A stretch of DNA of 64,000 bases from contig JAJTXY010000001.1 in assembly GCA_021463865.1 (NCBI GenBank), positions 310,001 to 374,000 of the forward strand, read 5' to 3'. The translations under genes and the position numbers were made by a program. This stretch comes from Anaerolineae bacterium (GTDB taxonomy: Bacteria; Chloroflexota; Anaerolineae; Aggregatilineales; J027). Below, in pieces: positions 8,408 to 16,834 of the stretch (within the stretch, counting starts at the first letter, position 1; each line of letters begins with the position of its first letter). Under the pieces are notes generated by a model, which saw only the letters and a program-made list of their open reading frames with translations, had not been told where the DNA came from and searched no databases.

Positions 8408-9091
8408 ATGTGCGGAAGATATACTCTCACCAACGTGAACCCCGAACAACTGGCGGATACATTCTCGCTTCAGAATGTACCGATTGAGTTTTTGACGCCA
8501 CGCTACAACATCGCGCCAACCCAATTGATGCCTGTTGTGGTGCAAGACGCCGAGGGCCAAAATCAACTGGTGCAAATGCGGTGGGGTCTCATCCCCTCAT
8601 GGTCAAAAGATGCCAAAGCCGCTGCCCGAATGATTAATGCCCGCTCCGAAACGCTGATGGAAAAGCCGAGTTTCCGTGAAGCCTATAAAAAACGCCGCTG
8701 TCTGGTGGTGGCGGATGGCTTCTATGAATGGAAAGCCAATGCTGACGGCCCCAAAACACCGCTGTATATCAAATTGAAGAACAGCGGCCTTTTTGGTCTG
8801 GCGGGCTTGTGGGAACGCTGGAAAGAACCAGAAAGCGGAGAAATCTGGACGACGTGTACAATCGTCACCACCACGCCCAATGAATTGCTGAAATCCATCC
8901 ATGAGCGGATGCCAGTGATTATGCCGCGTGAACAGTATAGTACGTGGCTGAATCCTGAGGTGACTAATCCCTTTGAATTGGCTTCATTGTTAACTTCGTA
9001 TCCGGCGGATGAGATGACCTACTATCCCGTATCGCCGCGTGTCAACAATGCGCGGTATGAAGCCCCGGATTTAATTGACCCCGTTGCTTAG
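8408..9091 (+). CDS. SOS response-associated peptidase (SRAP; YedK/HMCES family)
   Basis: The 227-residue protein begins MCGRYTLTN. After Met removal Cys2 becomes the N-terminal nucleophile, which in this family forms a thiazolidine crosslink with abasic sites in single-stranded DNA. Other family landmarks are RYNIAPTQ (~38), the WGLIPSW motif (~60), NARSETL (~77), FYEWK (~108) and HERMPVIM (~165). The length is normal. The product shields abasic lesions during replication. The initiator appears leaderless. The 3' end overlaps the convergent sortase gene by 21 bases. Confidence 0.93.
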   Translation: MCGRYTLTNVNPEQLADTFSLQNVPIEFLTPRYNIAPTQLMPVVVQDAEGQNQLVQMRWGLIPSWSKDAKAAARMINARSETLMEKPSFREAYKKRRCLVVADGFYEWKANADGPKTPLYIKLKNSGLFGLAGLWERWKEPESGEIWTTCTIVTTTPNELLKSIHERMPVIMPREQYSTWLNPEVTNPFELASLLTSYPADEMTYYPVSPRVNNARYEAPDLIDPVA

Positions 9092-9715
9092 ATCGTCGGT
9101 GGTCGTTGGAGCACCCTGATAAAGCGGTACGGCGACCACCACCAAACGCTCCTCATATCGTTTCGTTTCATAACTCCAAGCATCGCAGGTAATCAGGGTC
9201 AGGTGTGGCGCATCGGTGTGACGCAGGACTTCGAGATCATCCGGTGCGGTTGAAAAAACCTGCTGGACTTCATACACCATCATCGTCGCAGACTGGATGA
9301 TAATGCGATCTCCGACTTGGGCCTCATATAAATATCGAAATGGGCCGGGGCGACCTATTTCATCCTCAAAATGACCTGCTAAGACGGTGTTACCGCTGTC
9401 CCCAAACCACGCCGTCCCTTCCAGATGCCCCACCAAACTTTGCAGATTTTGTACATCCCATCCCCCCGGCACACGCGGCACTTCAACAATCACACCTGCA
9501 CTGGCAACCCCCGGAAATAAAATGGTGTTAATGATTGGGGAGATCGTTGGTAAGGACTGTGGCAGCAGTGTGGCGTAGACGGGAGGTGTTGTGGTAGGTA
9601 CATCGGCAACATTCGTGGTTGGTTGATCGGGCCATCCATTCATAATAAACAACCCGATGCCAATGACAGCCCCAATCCCCATAACCCAAAGAACGCGCTC
9701 CCGTTTAATCCCCAT
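9071..9715 (-). CDS. Sortase family cysteine transpeptidase
   Basis: The 214-residue protein has an N-terminal membrane anchor (~8-25), a Thr/Pro-rich stem to about residue 60 and a sortase beta-barrel. The catalytic triad is visible as His in TVLAGHFE, Cys in TLITCDAW and Arg in YEERLVV. Sortases attach secreted proteins to the cell surface or polymerise pilins. No LPXTG-like substrate was noticed in this window, so the partner is elsewhere or uses another signal. It follows the aminotransferase by 12 bases on the same strand and is probably cotranscribed. Confidence 0.88.
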   Translation of the reverse strand: MGIKRERVLWVMGIGAVIGIGLFIMNGWPDQPTTNVADVPTTTPPVYATLLPQSLPTISPIINTILFPGVASAGVIVEVPRVPGGWDVQNLQSLVGHLEGTAWFGDSGNTVLAGHFEDEIGRPGPFRYLYEAQVGDRIIIQSATMMVYEVQQVFSTAPDDLEVLRHTDAPHLTLITCDAWSYETKRYEERLVVVAVPLYQGAPTTTDDLSNGVN

Positions 9716-9727
9716 CGGTATATCTAC

Positions 9728-10897
9728 CTAATCGTGTTTCAAATAGGCCAGTTTTTCTTCGGCGGCATCTAGCAGCACATCGGATTTGCAAAAGGCAAAC
9801 CGGGCTTGTTTGCTGACGATATGTTTGTTGGCCTCACTATAGAAAAAGGTGGGGGGAATACAGGTCACGCCGATTTCTTGTGTCAGCCATTTGGCAAACG
9901 CGACATCATCCCCATCAAAAATGTCGCTGAAATCCGCCATCACAAAATAGCCCCCTTGCGGCGTGGCGGCTTTAAATCCCACCCGATTGAGGACATTGAC
10001 CAAGCGGTTACGTTTCGCTTCAAATGAGCTGATGAGTTCTTCATAGTAGGTCGAGGGCGATTTAAGAGCATAGGCCGCGCCGACTTGCAGGGGATGGGCC
10101 ACTGCGAAGCTCATAAATTGACGTGCCCGCTGTGCCCCTGCGACGAGTGGTGCTGCGCCGAGAATCCAGCCGATTTTCCAACCCGTCACACTAAAGGTTT
10201 TACCAATGCTGCCGATTTTGATACTGCGCTCGAACATGCCATCCATTTTTAATACATTGGTGGATTGTAGGCCATCAAAGGTCAGGTGTTCATAAACTTC
10301 ATCGGTGATAGCCAGCACATCAAATTCATGGCACAAACTGGCGATAAAGGCCAACTCGTCCTGCGTATAGATTTTGCCTGTCGGGTTGTGAGGCGTGTTG
10401 ATGATAATGGCGCGGGTGCGGTCATTAAACAGGCGGCGGAGTTCATCCCGGTCAAATTCCCATGTGGGCGGGCGCAATGGACAATAACGCGGAACCGCCC
10501 CGGCCATCAAAATATTGGGCACATAGCTGTCGTAAAATGGCTCAAAAACAATCACTTCATCACCGGGGTCAACAAGGCCTAAAATCGCCGCAAACACCGC
10601 CTCAGTCGCGCCAACGGTGACAATCACTTCGCGGTCTGGGTCAAGATTCAGATTATAGAAATGCGATTCGTGAGCCACAATCGCTTCACGCAGGGCGGGG
10701 AGTCCCAACCCGGGGGCATATTGATTAAAACCGCCATTACTAAGGGCTTCCATCGCGGCCCGAATGACTTCCGGTGGCCCATCAAAATCCGGTTTCCCCT
10801 GCCCCAAATTGACTGCATTATATTGAGCGGCGAGGGCGTTCATCTCGCTAAAAATGGTGGTGCCAAAATCAGCTACACGCTTTGCCATGTCTGCCAT
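9728..10897 (-). CDS. Class I/II PLP-dependent aminotransferase (methionine/kynurenine aminotransferase-like)
   Basis: The 389-residue protein shows aminotransferase class I motifs. They include LGQGKPDFDGPP near the N-terminus, NQYAPGLGLPALR, the NTPHNPTGK loop with the conserved Asn, the cofactor Asp in ITDEVYEHL, and the PLP Schiff-base Lys in GSIGKTFSVTGWKIGW. Overall it resembles the YbdL/kynurenine aminotransferase branch that handles methionine or aromatic amino acids. Exact substrate is uncertain. A second ATG lies three codons in (10888). The divergent S41 protease gene begins about 140 bases away. Confidence 0.87.
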   Translation of the reverse strand: MADMAKRVADFGTTIFSEMNALAAQYNAVNLGQGKPDFDGPPEVIRAAMEALSNGGFNQYAPGLGLPALREAIVAHESHFYNLNLDPDREVIVTVGATEAVFAAILGLVDPGDEVIVFEPFYDSYVPNILMAGAVPRYCPLRPPTWEFDRDELRRLFNDRTRAIIINTPHNPTGKIYTQDELAFIASLCHEFDVLAITDEVYEHLTFDGLQSTNVLKMDGMFERSIKIGSIGKTFSVTGWKIGWILGAAPLVAGAQRARQFMSFAVAHPLQVGAAYALKSPSTYYEELISSFEAKRNRLVNVLNRVGFKAATPQGGYFVMADFSDIFDGDDVAFAKWLTQEIGVTCIPPTFFYSEANKHIVSKQARFAFCKSDVLLDAAEEKLAYLKHD

Positions 10898-11036
10898 GTA
10901 AAAAAATATCCCTGTTAAGAAAATGAAGTGTTTAGAGTATAAAGCAAAAAGCGCTATATGGTGGAATGTTTTTGGGAAACCTTTTCGGATAATGGGCGTA
11001 CAGGAAATTGTCGCCTATTCAAACAAGGGAGAGGTT

Positions 11037-12386
11037 ATGACGCGCAAAATTTTAGCTATATCACTACTGACCGTCGTCGTTGCGACCATGTTAGGGCTTC
11101 CGGCGGCGCAGGCACAGCAGGCAGAAACGGATGGCATCTGGCTCAGTCATGGTTATGGGATGCTGATCGAAATTAACGGCGCGGAAGTTACAGTTTATGA
11201 CATTACCTCGGTAAGTTGTACACCACTTTTCGACACGGAGGCTGTGGAAGAATATCATGTCGAATTTGTCGTAGAAAATGGTGAATTAACCATGCACGAC
11301 GATAAGACATTGTATATTACGGCAGCGCGGTTGGAGAACCTACCGGAGCAGTGCGCCAATGGAGGCACAGTGTCAGATGACCCGGAACTGAATTTCGAGG
11401 CGTTTTGGCACGACTTTAATGAGCAGTATGCCTTCTTCGATTTATACGGGGTCGATTGGCAAGCCCAATATGACCAATATCGCGCGCTGGTCACAGCGGA
11501 TACCACGCCAGAAGAACTTTTTACGGTTCTGTCCGACATGCTACGCCCGTTAACTGACGAACATATCTCGCTGTCGAATGGTCAGCAGGATTTTAGCCCT
11601 GCGATCAGTGCGTCATGGCTGGCCGATGACCCTATGCCTGTCGTCACCATTTTTTCGATGAACAATGTGGTGGCCCAAAACACCTTGAATGGGCAGGTCA
11701 GTTTTAATCTGGAGGCTTTTGCGTTGGAGGGTGACGAGGCGCTGATTGCAAATCGTTTTATCTTCTATGGCAGACTAAGCGACACAGTGGGCTATGTGAA
11801 TATTCCTTTAGAAACAGCCTATACCGAAGACGGTAGCGATGTGGCAAATGCGGGTGCTACAATGGATCGAATTGTGGCAGAGTTTGCCGACTTGGAGACG
11901 ATCATTATTGACGTTCGTTTTAATTTAGGCGGCGATGATGCGGTTGCTTTGGCATTGGCAAGTCGCTTTGCGGATGAAAAACGAGTCGTTACGACCAAGC
12001 AAGCCCGCGATGGTGACGGCTTTACCCCTTCCCGTGAATTTTATGTTGAACCGGGCGGCCCTCAACAGTTTACGGGAAATGTCATTGTGTTGACCAGCCA
12101 ATTCACCGTTAGCGCTGGGGAAACGTTTGTGTTGGCGATGGATGTCTTGCCCCATGTCACGATGGTGGGTGAAAACACCGCTGGAGCTTATTCCGACGTT
12201 TTAAGTCGTGTGTTGCCAAACGGGTGGACATTCGGGCTATCCAATGAAAGATATGTCGCCGCTGATGGTGAGGTGTATGAAAAAGTGGGCAATCCGCCTG
12301 ACATGCTAGTGCCCTTTGATCCGGAAGACTTCCTAGCCGGAACAGATCAAATCTTGAGTGCCGCGTTAGAGTTGGCCGCACAATAG
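11037..12386 (+). CDS. Secreted S41 family (CTP/tricorn-like) peptidase without PDZ domain
   Basis: The 449-residue protein starts at ATG 11037, preceded by GGGAGAGG. The frame is open further upstream but only this start places a signal peptide (ISLLTVVVATMLGLPAAQAQ) at the N-terminus. After a ~90-residue beta-rich region comes the S41 core: FWHDFNEQYAFFDLYGVDW (helical bundle), IIIDVRFNLGGDD, the catalytic Ser in FTVSAGETF and ENTAGAYSDV. No PDZ domain is apparent. Likely an extracytoplasmic serine protease; its substrate is unknown. Confidence 0.85.
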   Translation: MTRKILAISLLTVVVATMLGLPAAQAQQAETDGIWLSHGYGMLIEINGAEVTVYDITSVSCTPLFDTEAVEEYHVEFVVENGELTMHDDKTLYITAARLENLPEQCANGGTVSDDPELNFEAFWHDFNEQYAFFDLYGVDWQAQYDQYRALVTADTTPEELFTVLSDMLRPLTDEHISLSNGQQDFSPAISASWLADDPMPVVTIFSMNNVVAQNTLNGQVSFNLEAFALEGDEALIANRFIFYGRLSDTVGYVNIPLETAYTEDGSDVANAGATMDRIVAEFADLETIIIDVRFNLGGDDAVALALASRFADEKRVVTTKQARDGDGFTPSREFYVEPGGPQQFTGNVIVLTSQFTVSAGETFVLAMDVLPHVTMVGENTAGAYSDVLSRVLPNGWTFGLSNERYVAADGEVYEKVGNPPDMLVPFDPEDFLAGTDQILSAALELAAQ

Positions 12387-12402
12387 GCTTTTGCCAGGCT
12401 CC

Positions 12403-12444
12403 AAAAACCCTGCCCTGCTGTTTTTCGATGGGGTAGGGTTTTTT
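12403..12444 (+). terminator. Terminator after S41 peptidase gene
   Basis: AAAAACCCTGCCC (12403 onward) pairs with GGGGTAGGGTTTTTT, giving a G-C-rich stem followed by six T residues at 12439-12444. Confidence 0.75.
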
Positions 12445-12705
12445 GTTTCCTAACCACCCAACCCGGAAATCCTCCTATCAAGCCAATTGACAGATTAATC
12501 TTCAATATTGATCAACATGATTTGTATATTATGGACAAATCAACTTGAGTAATTTTGTGAATCTTGACAACAAGGAAATTGTTAAATCCCTTTATCATGT
12601 ACACATCAAAAAGTCATCAAGATTTGGTGACAGATGTCATCTATAAGGAGGTGGGCTAATTAGAGAGGTGAATCAGCAATACTAAAAGGCTTATATAACA
12701 CAAGC
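12445..12705. other. AT-rich region upstream of the amt leader
   Basis: No gene is apparent. It holds TTGACA at 12564-12569 without a well-spaced -10 partner, and a strong Shine-Dalgarno-like AAGGAGGT at about 12645-12652. That site is followed only by very short frames (for example a GTG-started 5-codon frame near 12668). A short leader peptide or a vestigial gene start is possible. Confidence 0.35.
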
Positions 12706-12770
12706 GGCGTGACTTAGCTCTTGAAGTGTTCTGGGGTCGAAGTCAAAACACAATTCAGAGATCACACGCC
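12706..12770 (+). ncRNA. Long hairpin in the amt 5' leader (candidate cis-regulatory RNA)
   Basis: A stem of about 18 base pairs is built in blocks. GGCGTG (12706-12711) pairs with CACGCC (12765-12770), CTC with GAG, TGAA with TTCA, and GTGTT (12726-12730) with AACAC (12747-12751). The apical loop CTGGGGTCGAAGTCAAA is about 17 bases. It lies about 105 bases before the ammonium transporter start. No T-run follows, so it is not a terminator. It does not match the glutamine riboswitch consensus that I know. Confidence 0.45.
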
Positions 12771-12874
12771 GGGCCAATAATCATAGCGCCCAAAAGCCAA
12801 TGGGTCAAGGCTCTGCTTTGCCCACCGTTCGTTTTTGTTCCAAGTGAATCATTATAGAAAATGGGGAATATATC

Positions 12875-14422
12875 ATGCGTAAGCGGACTAAACTTTTCCG
12901 AAGACTTTTTGTATTGGCAGTCGCCTCAATGACGCTGGCGCTGTTTGGTGTAAAGGTCGAAGCCGCCCACAATGGCAACCCTGCTGGGGACTCGGTTGCA
13001 ATCATTGATGAGGAACATGGCGCGACCAATAATCAAGATGGTGGCGAAGTAGCGGGTCAAATCACGGGTCTTGCGGTTTCCATTGACTCAACATGGGTAC
13101 TGCTAACCGGTTTCTTAGTATTTTTCATGCAGACAGGGTTCGCCCTTTTGGAAGCAGGGCTTATACGACAAAAAGGTGTTGTCAACGCGCTACTTGAAAA
13201 CTTCATAGATGCTGGTTTAACAGCGGTTATCTTTTGGGCGGTTGGCTTTGGGGTTGCCTTTGGTACAGATTCAGGCGGCTTGATTGGGACTGATAATTTC
13301 TTCCTCAGTAAGGCCGTTGAAATTAATGAAGGCAGCATCATCTATAACTCCATCGCGGATGCAAACCCCGACATTGCCTATCCTAATCTAACCGTATTGG
13401 TGTTCTTCTTCTTCCAATTTGCCTTTGCCGCCACCGCCAGCACGATTACCACTGGCGCGATGGCAGAACGCACGGATTATATCGGCGACCTGATTTACAC
13501 GGGTTTGATGGCAGCCCTAACCTATCCGATCATCGTTCACTGGGTCTGGGGTGGTGGCTGGTTGTTTGATAAGAGCTTCCATGATTTCGCAGGGAGTACC
13601 GTTGTGCATACCGTTGGGGGTGTTACTGCACTGGTCGGGGCGTGGATGCTTGGCCCACGCGCCAATCGTGAATTTGGCAAACTGCCAGCCCCGCATAATT
13701 TGGCCTATGCGACACTGGGTACAATGATTTTGTGGTTCGGTTGGTATGGTTTTAACCCCGGCTCGACCCTCGGCGCTGGCAATACGGGCTTGATTGGTTT
13801 AGTGACATTAAATACGACCCTCGGTGCAGGAGCAGGTGCGTTGGCTGCCATGTTCTTCCAATTTGTCCGCAGCGGCAAGTGGGACTTGAGCATAACCCTG
13901 AATGGTTCACTGGCGGGTCTGGTTGCCATTACCGCTGGCTGCGCGTTTGTCATGCCTTGGGCCGCCGTTATTATTGGCGCAGTGGCAGGTGTAGTAGTGT
14001 TGCTTGCCGTTGATTTGATTGAAAAGATCAAGATTGATGACCCGGTAGGTGCGTTCGGGGTTCATGGTGCTTGTGGTATCTGGGGAACACTTGCCATCGG
14101 CCTGTTTGGTCAACCCGAATTGGTCTTTGGCGAATATGTCGGCAAGGGCGGTCTCTTGCTCGGCGGTGGTGTGGATATGTTGATTACGCAGGCAATTGGT
14201 TCTGGCGCGACGATTGCCTTCATTGGCGTTACCTCGGTAATCATGTTTGGTGCACTCAAGGCAATTGGCCGTCTGCGGGTCAACAAACTGGCGGATGTCA
14301 TCGGTATTGATGTGTACGAACACGGCGCGAGTGTGTGGCCGGACGTTTTGCCCGTCCCTGAAACTCTGCCCACTGTAACCTCTGGTAAGTCAGCTCAAAC
14401 TGCTGCTGCGACTGGCGACTAA
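12875..14422 (+). CDS. amt: Ammonium transporter (Amt family)
   Basis: The 515-residue protein has an N-terminal signal peptide (LFVLAVASMTLALFGVKVEA) followed by a linker and about eleven membrane helices. Amt signatures include the DFAGSTVVHTVGGV motif with the first pore-lining His, and GAFGVHGACGIWGTLAIGLF with the second conserved His. The phenylalanine gate region also appears conserved. Amt proteins conduct ammonium/ammonia across the inner membrane. No glnK/PII gene adjoins, so PII control, if any, is by an unlinked gene. The structured leader at 12706-12770 suggests post-transcriptional regulation. A cleavable signal and a ~45-residue linker before helix 1 are longer than in E. coli AmtB. 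Confidence 0.95.
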   Translation: MRKRTKLFRRLFVLAVASMTLALFGVKVEAAHNGNPAGDSVAIIDEEHGATNNQDGGEVAGQITGLAVSIDSTWVLLTGFLVFFMQTGFALLEAGLIRQKGVVNALLENFIDAGLTAVIFWAVGFGVAFGTDSGGLIGTDNFFLSKAVEINEGSIIYNSIADANPDIAYPNLTVLVFFFFQFAFAATASTITTGAMAERTDYIGDLIYTGLMAALTYPIIVHWVWGGGWLFDKSFHDFAGSTVVHTVGGVTALVGAWMLGPRANREFGKLPAPHNLAYATLGTMILWFGWYGFNPGSTLGAGNTGLIGLVTLNTTLGAGAGALAAMFFQFVRSGKWDLSITLNGSLAGLVAITAGCAFVMPWAAVIIGAVAGVVVLLAVDLIEKIKIDDPVGAFGVHGACGIWGTLAIGLFGQPELVFGEYVGKGGLLLGGGVDMLITQAIGSGATIAFIGVTSVIMFGALKAIGRLRVNKLADVIGIDVYEHGASVWPDVLPVPETLPTVTSGKSAQTAAATGD

Positions 14423-14446
14423 TCTCTCTACAGAATTACACAATAC

Positions 14447-14482
14447 AAACAGGACTCGACCCCAACCGAGTCCTGTTTGTTT
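14447..14482 (+). terminator. Terminator after amt
   Basis: A perfect 12-bp stem, AAACAGGACTCG (14447-14458) with CGAGTCCTGTTT (14467-14478), has an 8-base loop and is followed by GTTT. Confidence 0.8.
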
Positions 14483-14569
14483 CTCCTAAGTTTCTCCTTA
14501 TCTTCCAGATACCCTCTCTCATTGTTATAATCAACCAAACTGACCAATTTTCAACCATAGGGCTTTGAT

Positions 14570-15364
14570 TTGATACGTATCGAAACGACGACGGATGAAC
14601 CGGTCTATTATCAATTTGAATTTTGGGAAGCTGCCCCGATTAAACACGGGGTTTTTACACGCTTGGGGGGTGTTAGCCAAGACCCTTGGGATTCGCTGAA
14701 TGTGGGGGGTACGGTCGGGGATGATTTAGCCCATGTAGCCCAAAATCACGAGCGGATGTACGCGGCGTTGGGACTGGATGGCACGCAAGCCTGTACGGTT
14801 TGGCAGGTTCATAGTGCCGATACAGTGGTTGCCAATGGCCCGATGCCCAATCGAAAATGGCTGGCACGGGCAGATGGCATTGTTACCAACAAAATTGGAC
14901 TGCCGCTGGCAATGCGCTTTGCCGACTGTGTGCCGATCTTATTTTATGACCCCGTTCAACATGTCATCGGGTTGGCCCATGCGGGTTGGCGTGGCACGGT
15001 GCAGGGGGCAGCACTGAGCACCCTCTATGCCATGCGTGATGCCTATGGCTCAAAACCCGCCGATGTCATGGCCGCGATTGGCCCTAGCATTGGCCCGGAG
15101 CAGTATCAGGTAGGGCCAGAGGTGGTCGAAGCGGTTGAAGCGCATTTTGGCAGCACCGATGGATTAATTCAGTGGGCCAACGATGGCAGCGCCCATTTCA
15201 ATTTATGGGAAGGCAACCGTTTGGCGTTGACCCGCGCTGGTGTTGAGCAAATTGAAGTGGCGAGGATTTGTACTGCCCAAAATACACATGAATTTTTCTC
15301 CCATCGGGCTGAAAAAGGTCGGACAGGGCGTTTTGGGGCAGTGATGGCCCTGATGGAAAATTAA
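14570..15364 (+). CDS. pgeF: Peptidoglycan editing factor PgeF (YfiH/DUF152, laccase-like fold)
   Basis: The 264-residue protein begins at TTG 14570. Conserved metal-site residues of the YfiH family are visible: His in QVHSADT, Cys in RFADCVPI and His in LAHAGWRG. Further family motifs are ARADGIVTN, GPSIGPEQYQVG and the C-terminal TAQNTHEFFSHR with RTGRFGAVMAL. PgeF removes wrongly incorporated residues from peptidoglycan precursors, and family members also have oxidase/adenosine-hydrolysing activity reported. It is separated by 3 bases from yggS and is the first gene of the cell-envelope/PLP cluster. A TATAAT at 14526-14531 may be the -10 element. Confidence 0.9.
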   Translation: MIRIETTTDEPVYYQFEFWEAAPIKHGVFTRLGGVSQDPWDSLNVGGTVGDDLAHVAQNHERMYAALGLDGTQACTVWQVHSADTVVANGPMPNRKWLARADGIVTNKIGLPLAMRFADCVPILFYDPVQHVIGLAHAGWRGTVQGAALSTLYAMRDAYGSKPADVMAAIGPSIGPEQYQVGPEVVEAVEAHFGSTDGLIQWANDGSAHFNLWEGNRLALTRAGVEQIEVARICTAQNTHEFFSHRAEKGRTGRFGAVMALMEN

Positions 15365-15367
15365 ACG

Positions 15368-16114
15368 ATGATCACTCAGGAAATGATTGCCAAAAATCTT
15401 GCTTCTGTCCAAGCCGAAATCGCGGCAGCATGTCGTCGTTCAGGCCGTCCGGTTGAGGCAGTGAAATTGGTGGGAATTAGCAAGACCCATCCACCGGAAA
15501 TGCTTTTGGCGGCGTTACAGGCCGGATTGCGCGATTTGGGTGAAAACCGTGTTGAGGAAGCCGCACCGAAAATTGCCGAGGTATTAAGTCGCCTGCCAGC
15601 GAATATAGCGTCCCCAACATGGCATATGGTCGGGCATGTGCAGAGCCGCAAAGCCAAGCCCGTGATTGATACTTTTGATGTCATTCATTCATTGGACGAT
15701 CTGAAATTGGCCCGACGCTTGGATACCTTTGCAGGCGAACAAAAAGTCATCCGTGAGGTGTTGCTGGAAATCAACATTTCGGGTGAAGAAAGCAAAGAAG
15801 GCATCGCGGCGCAAAATTGGCAACATGACGCTGACCAGCGACAAAATTTGTGGTCACTCGTACAGGAGATAAGCCAGCTATCTCATATTCGGCTGGTTGG
15901 CCTGATGACGATGGCGCCCTATTATGCCGAACCCGAAGCCACTCGTCCGGTGTTTGCGGCCCTGCGAGGTCTGCATGATGCGCTGATCAATGATTTTCCG
16001 CAGATCGAATGGCGGGAATTGAGCATGGGCATGACCAATGATTATTCGGTAGCGATTGAAGAAGGTGCGACAATGGTACGGGTTGGGCGGGCGATCTTTG
16101 GTGAACGTGAGTGA
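15368..16114 (+). CDS. yggS: YggS/PROSC-type PLP homeostasis protein
   Basis: The 248-residue protein has the PLP Lys in VGISKTHPPE near residue 38, GENRVEEA, the WHMVGHVQSRKAK motif, LEINISGEESKEG and the C-terminal phosphate-binding SMGMTNDYSVAIEEGATMVRVGRAIFG. It is a single-domain alanine-racemase-like barrel that manages free pyridoxal phosphate rather than catalysing a reaction. The order pgeF-yggS-yggT-yggU is a common conserved cluster near cell-division genes in many bacteria, supporting all four assignments. Confidence 0.93.
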   Translation: MITQEMIAKNLASVQAEIAAACRRSGRPVEAVKLVGISKTHPPEMLLAALQAGLRDLGENRVEEAAPKIAEVLSRLPANIASPTWHMVGHVQSRKAKPVIDTFDVIHSLDDLKLARRLDTFAGEQKVIREVLLEINISGEESKEGIAAQNWQHDADQRQNLWSLVQEISQLSHIRLVGLMTMAPYYAEPEATRPVFAALRGLHDALINDFPQIEWRELSMGMTNDYSVAIEEGATMVRVGRAIFGERE

Positions 16115-16177
16115 GCGCTGTGGGCGAATTTTGCGTAATATAGGTGGAATCACATATAGGTAAGGAGCGTGATAGCA

Positions 16178-16435
16178 GTGGCGGATTTGATTGATATGCT
16201 GGCTACGATTCTTTCGTTAATCCTGTTCGGGCGTATTATTGTGAGTGGGATGGTCGCTTTGGGACGATTAAGCCCTTATAGCCCAATAGCCAAAACTCTT
16301 TTTGATCTTACCGAGCCGTTTTTAGCGCCGATTCGTAATCTACTGCCCCAGACTGCCGGGTTCGATCTCAGTCCACTTATCGCATTTATCATAATTCAAA
16401 TTGTAAGGACGCTGTTGATCCAAATGGTGGCATAG
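16178..16435 (+). CDS. yggT: YggT family membrane protein
   Basis: This small two-helix membrane protein (85 residues from GTG 16178) has MLATILSLILFGRIIVSGM, then LFDLTEPFLAPIRNLLP. The second segment is the diagnostic YggT motif with its conserved Pro and Arg. A second hydrophobic helix follows. An earlier in-frame GTG at 16169 is only 1 base from TAAGGAG (16161-16167), whereas 16178 is 10 bases away, so the later start is preferred. YggT proteins are linked to osmotic or cell-division functions, but their biochemical role is not known. Confidence 0.85.
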   Translation: MADLIDMLATILSLILFGRIIVSGMVALGRLSPYSPIAKTLFDLTEPFLAPIRNLLPQTAGFDLSPLIAFIIIQIVRTLLIQMVA

Positions 16436-16516
16436 GTCGGAAGTCCCTCAGCAGAACACGAGTCTTTGTCGTAAAATAGAGTAAGTGCATTGCCAGATCA
16501 GAAAGGCGACTATAGG

Positions 16517-16834
16517 ATGACACGACCCTTTAAAATCACAGATGCCCAAAGTGGGGCAGCTTTTACTGTCCGTGTAGTGACTCGTGCCAATAGAACCGAG
16601 ATCGCTGGAATTCAAGAAGACGGTACGTTGAAAATTCGCTTGACGGCTGGCCCGGGGGAGGGTGGAGCGAACCAACAGTTGATTGATTTCTTGGCAGATC
16701 GGCTTGGTGTTGATCCCGAACATATTGAGATTGTCGCGGGTGAAAATTCACGCGATAAACTCCTCAGTGTTGCGGGGGTCAGCCCATCGGAATTGGAAGA
16801 GCGCCTGAAACCAGACCCGGATGCTGAAGACTAA
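16517..16834 (+). CDS. DUF167/YggU family protein
   Basis: The 105-residue protein is taken from ATG 16517; a longer TTG-started frame from 16490 lacks support. It contains the DUF167 core: FTVRVVTRANRTEIAG, then LKIRLTAGPGEGGANQQLIDFLA and IVAGENSRDKLLSVAG. This matches the compact alpha/beta fold seen with YggT and YggS elsewhere. Biochemical function is unknown. Its TAA stop overlaps the ATG of the next gene by one base (TAATG at 16832-16836), suggesting translational coupling. Confidence 0.88.
   Translation: MTRPFKITDAQSGAAFTVRVVTRANRTEIAGIQEDGTLKIRLTAGPGEGGANQQLIDFLADRLGVDPEHIEIVAGENSRDKLLSVAGVSPSELEERLKPDPDAED

Noticed and set aside
12564-12598. TTGACA with TATCAT as the amt promoter
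   Set aside because: The spacer is 23 bases, far from the normal 16-18.
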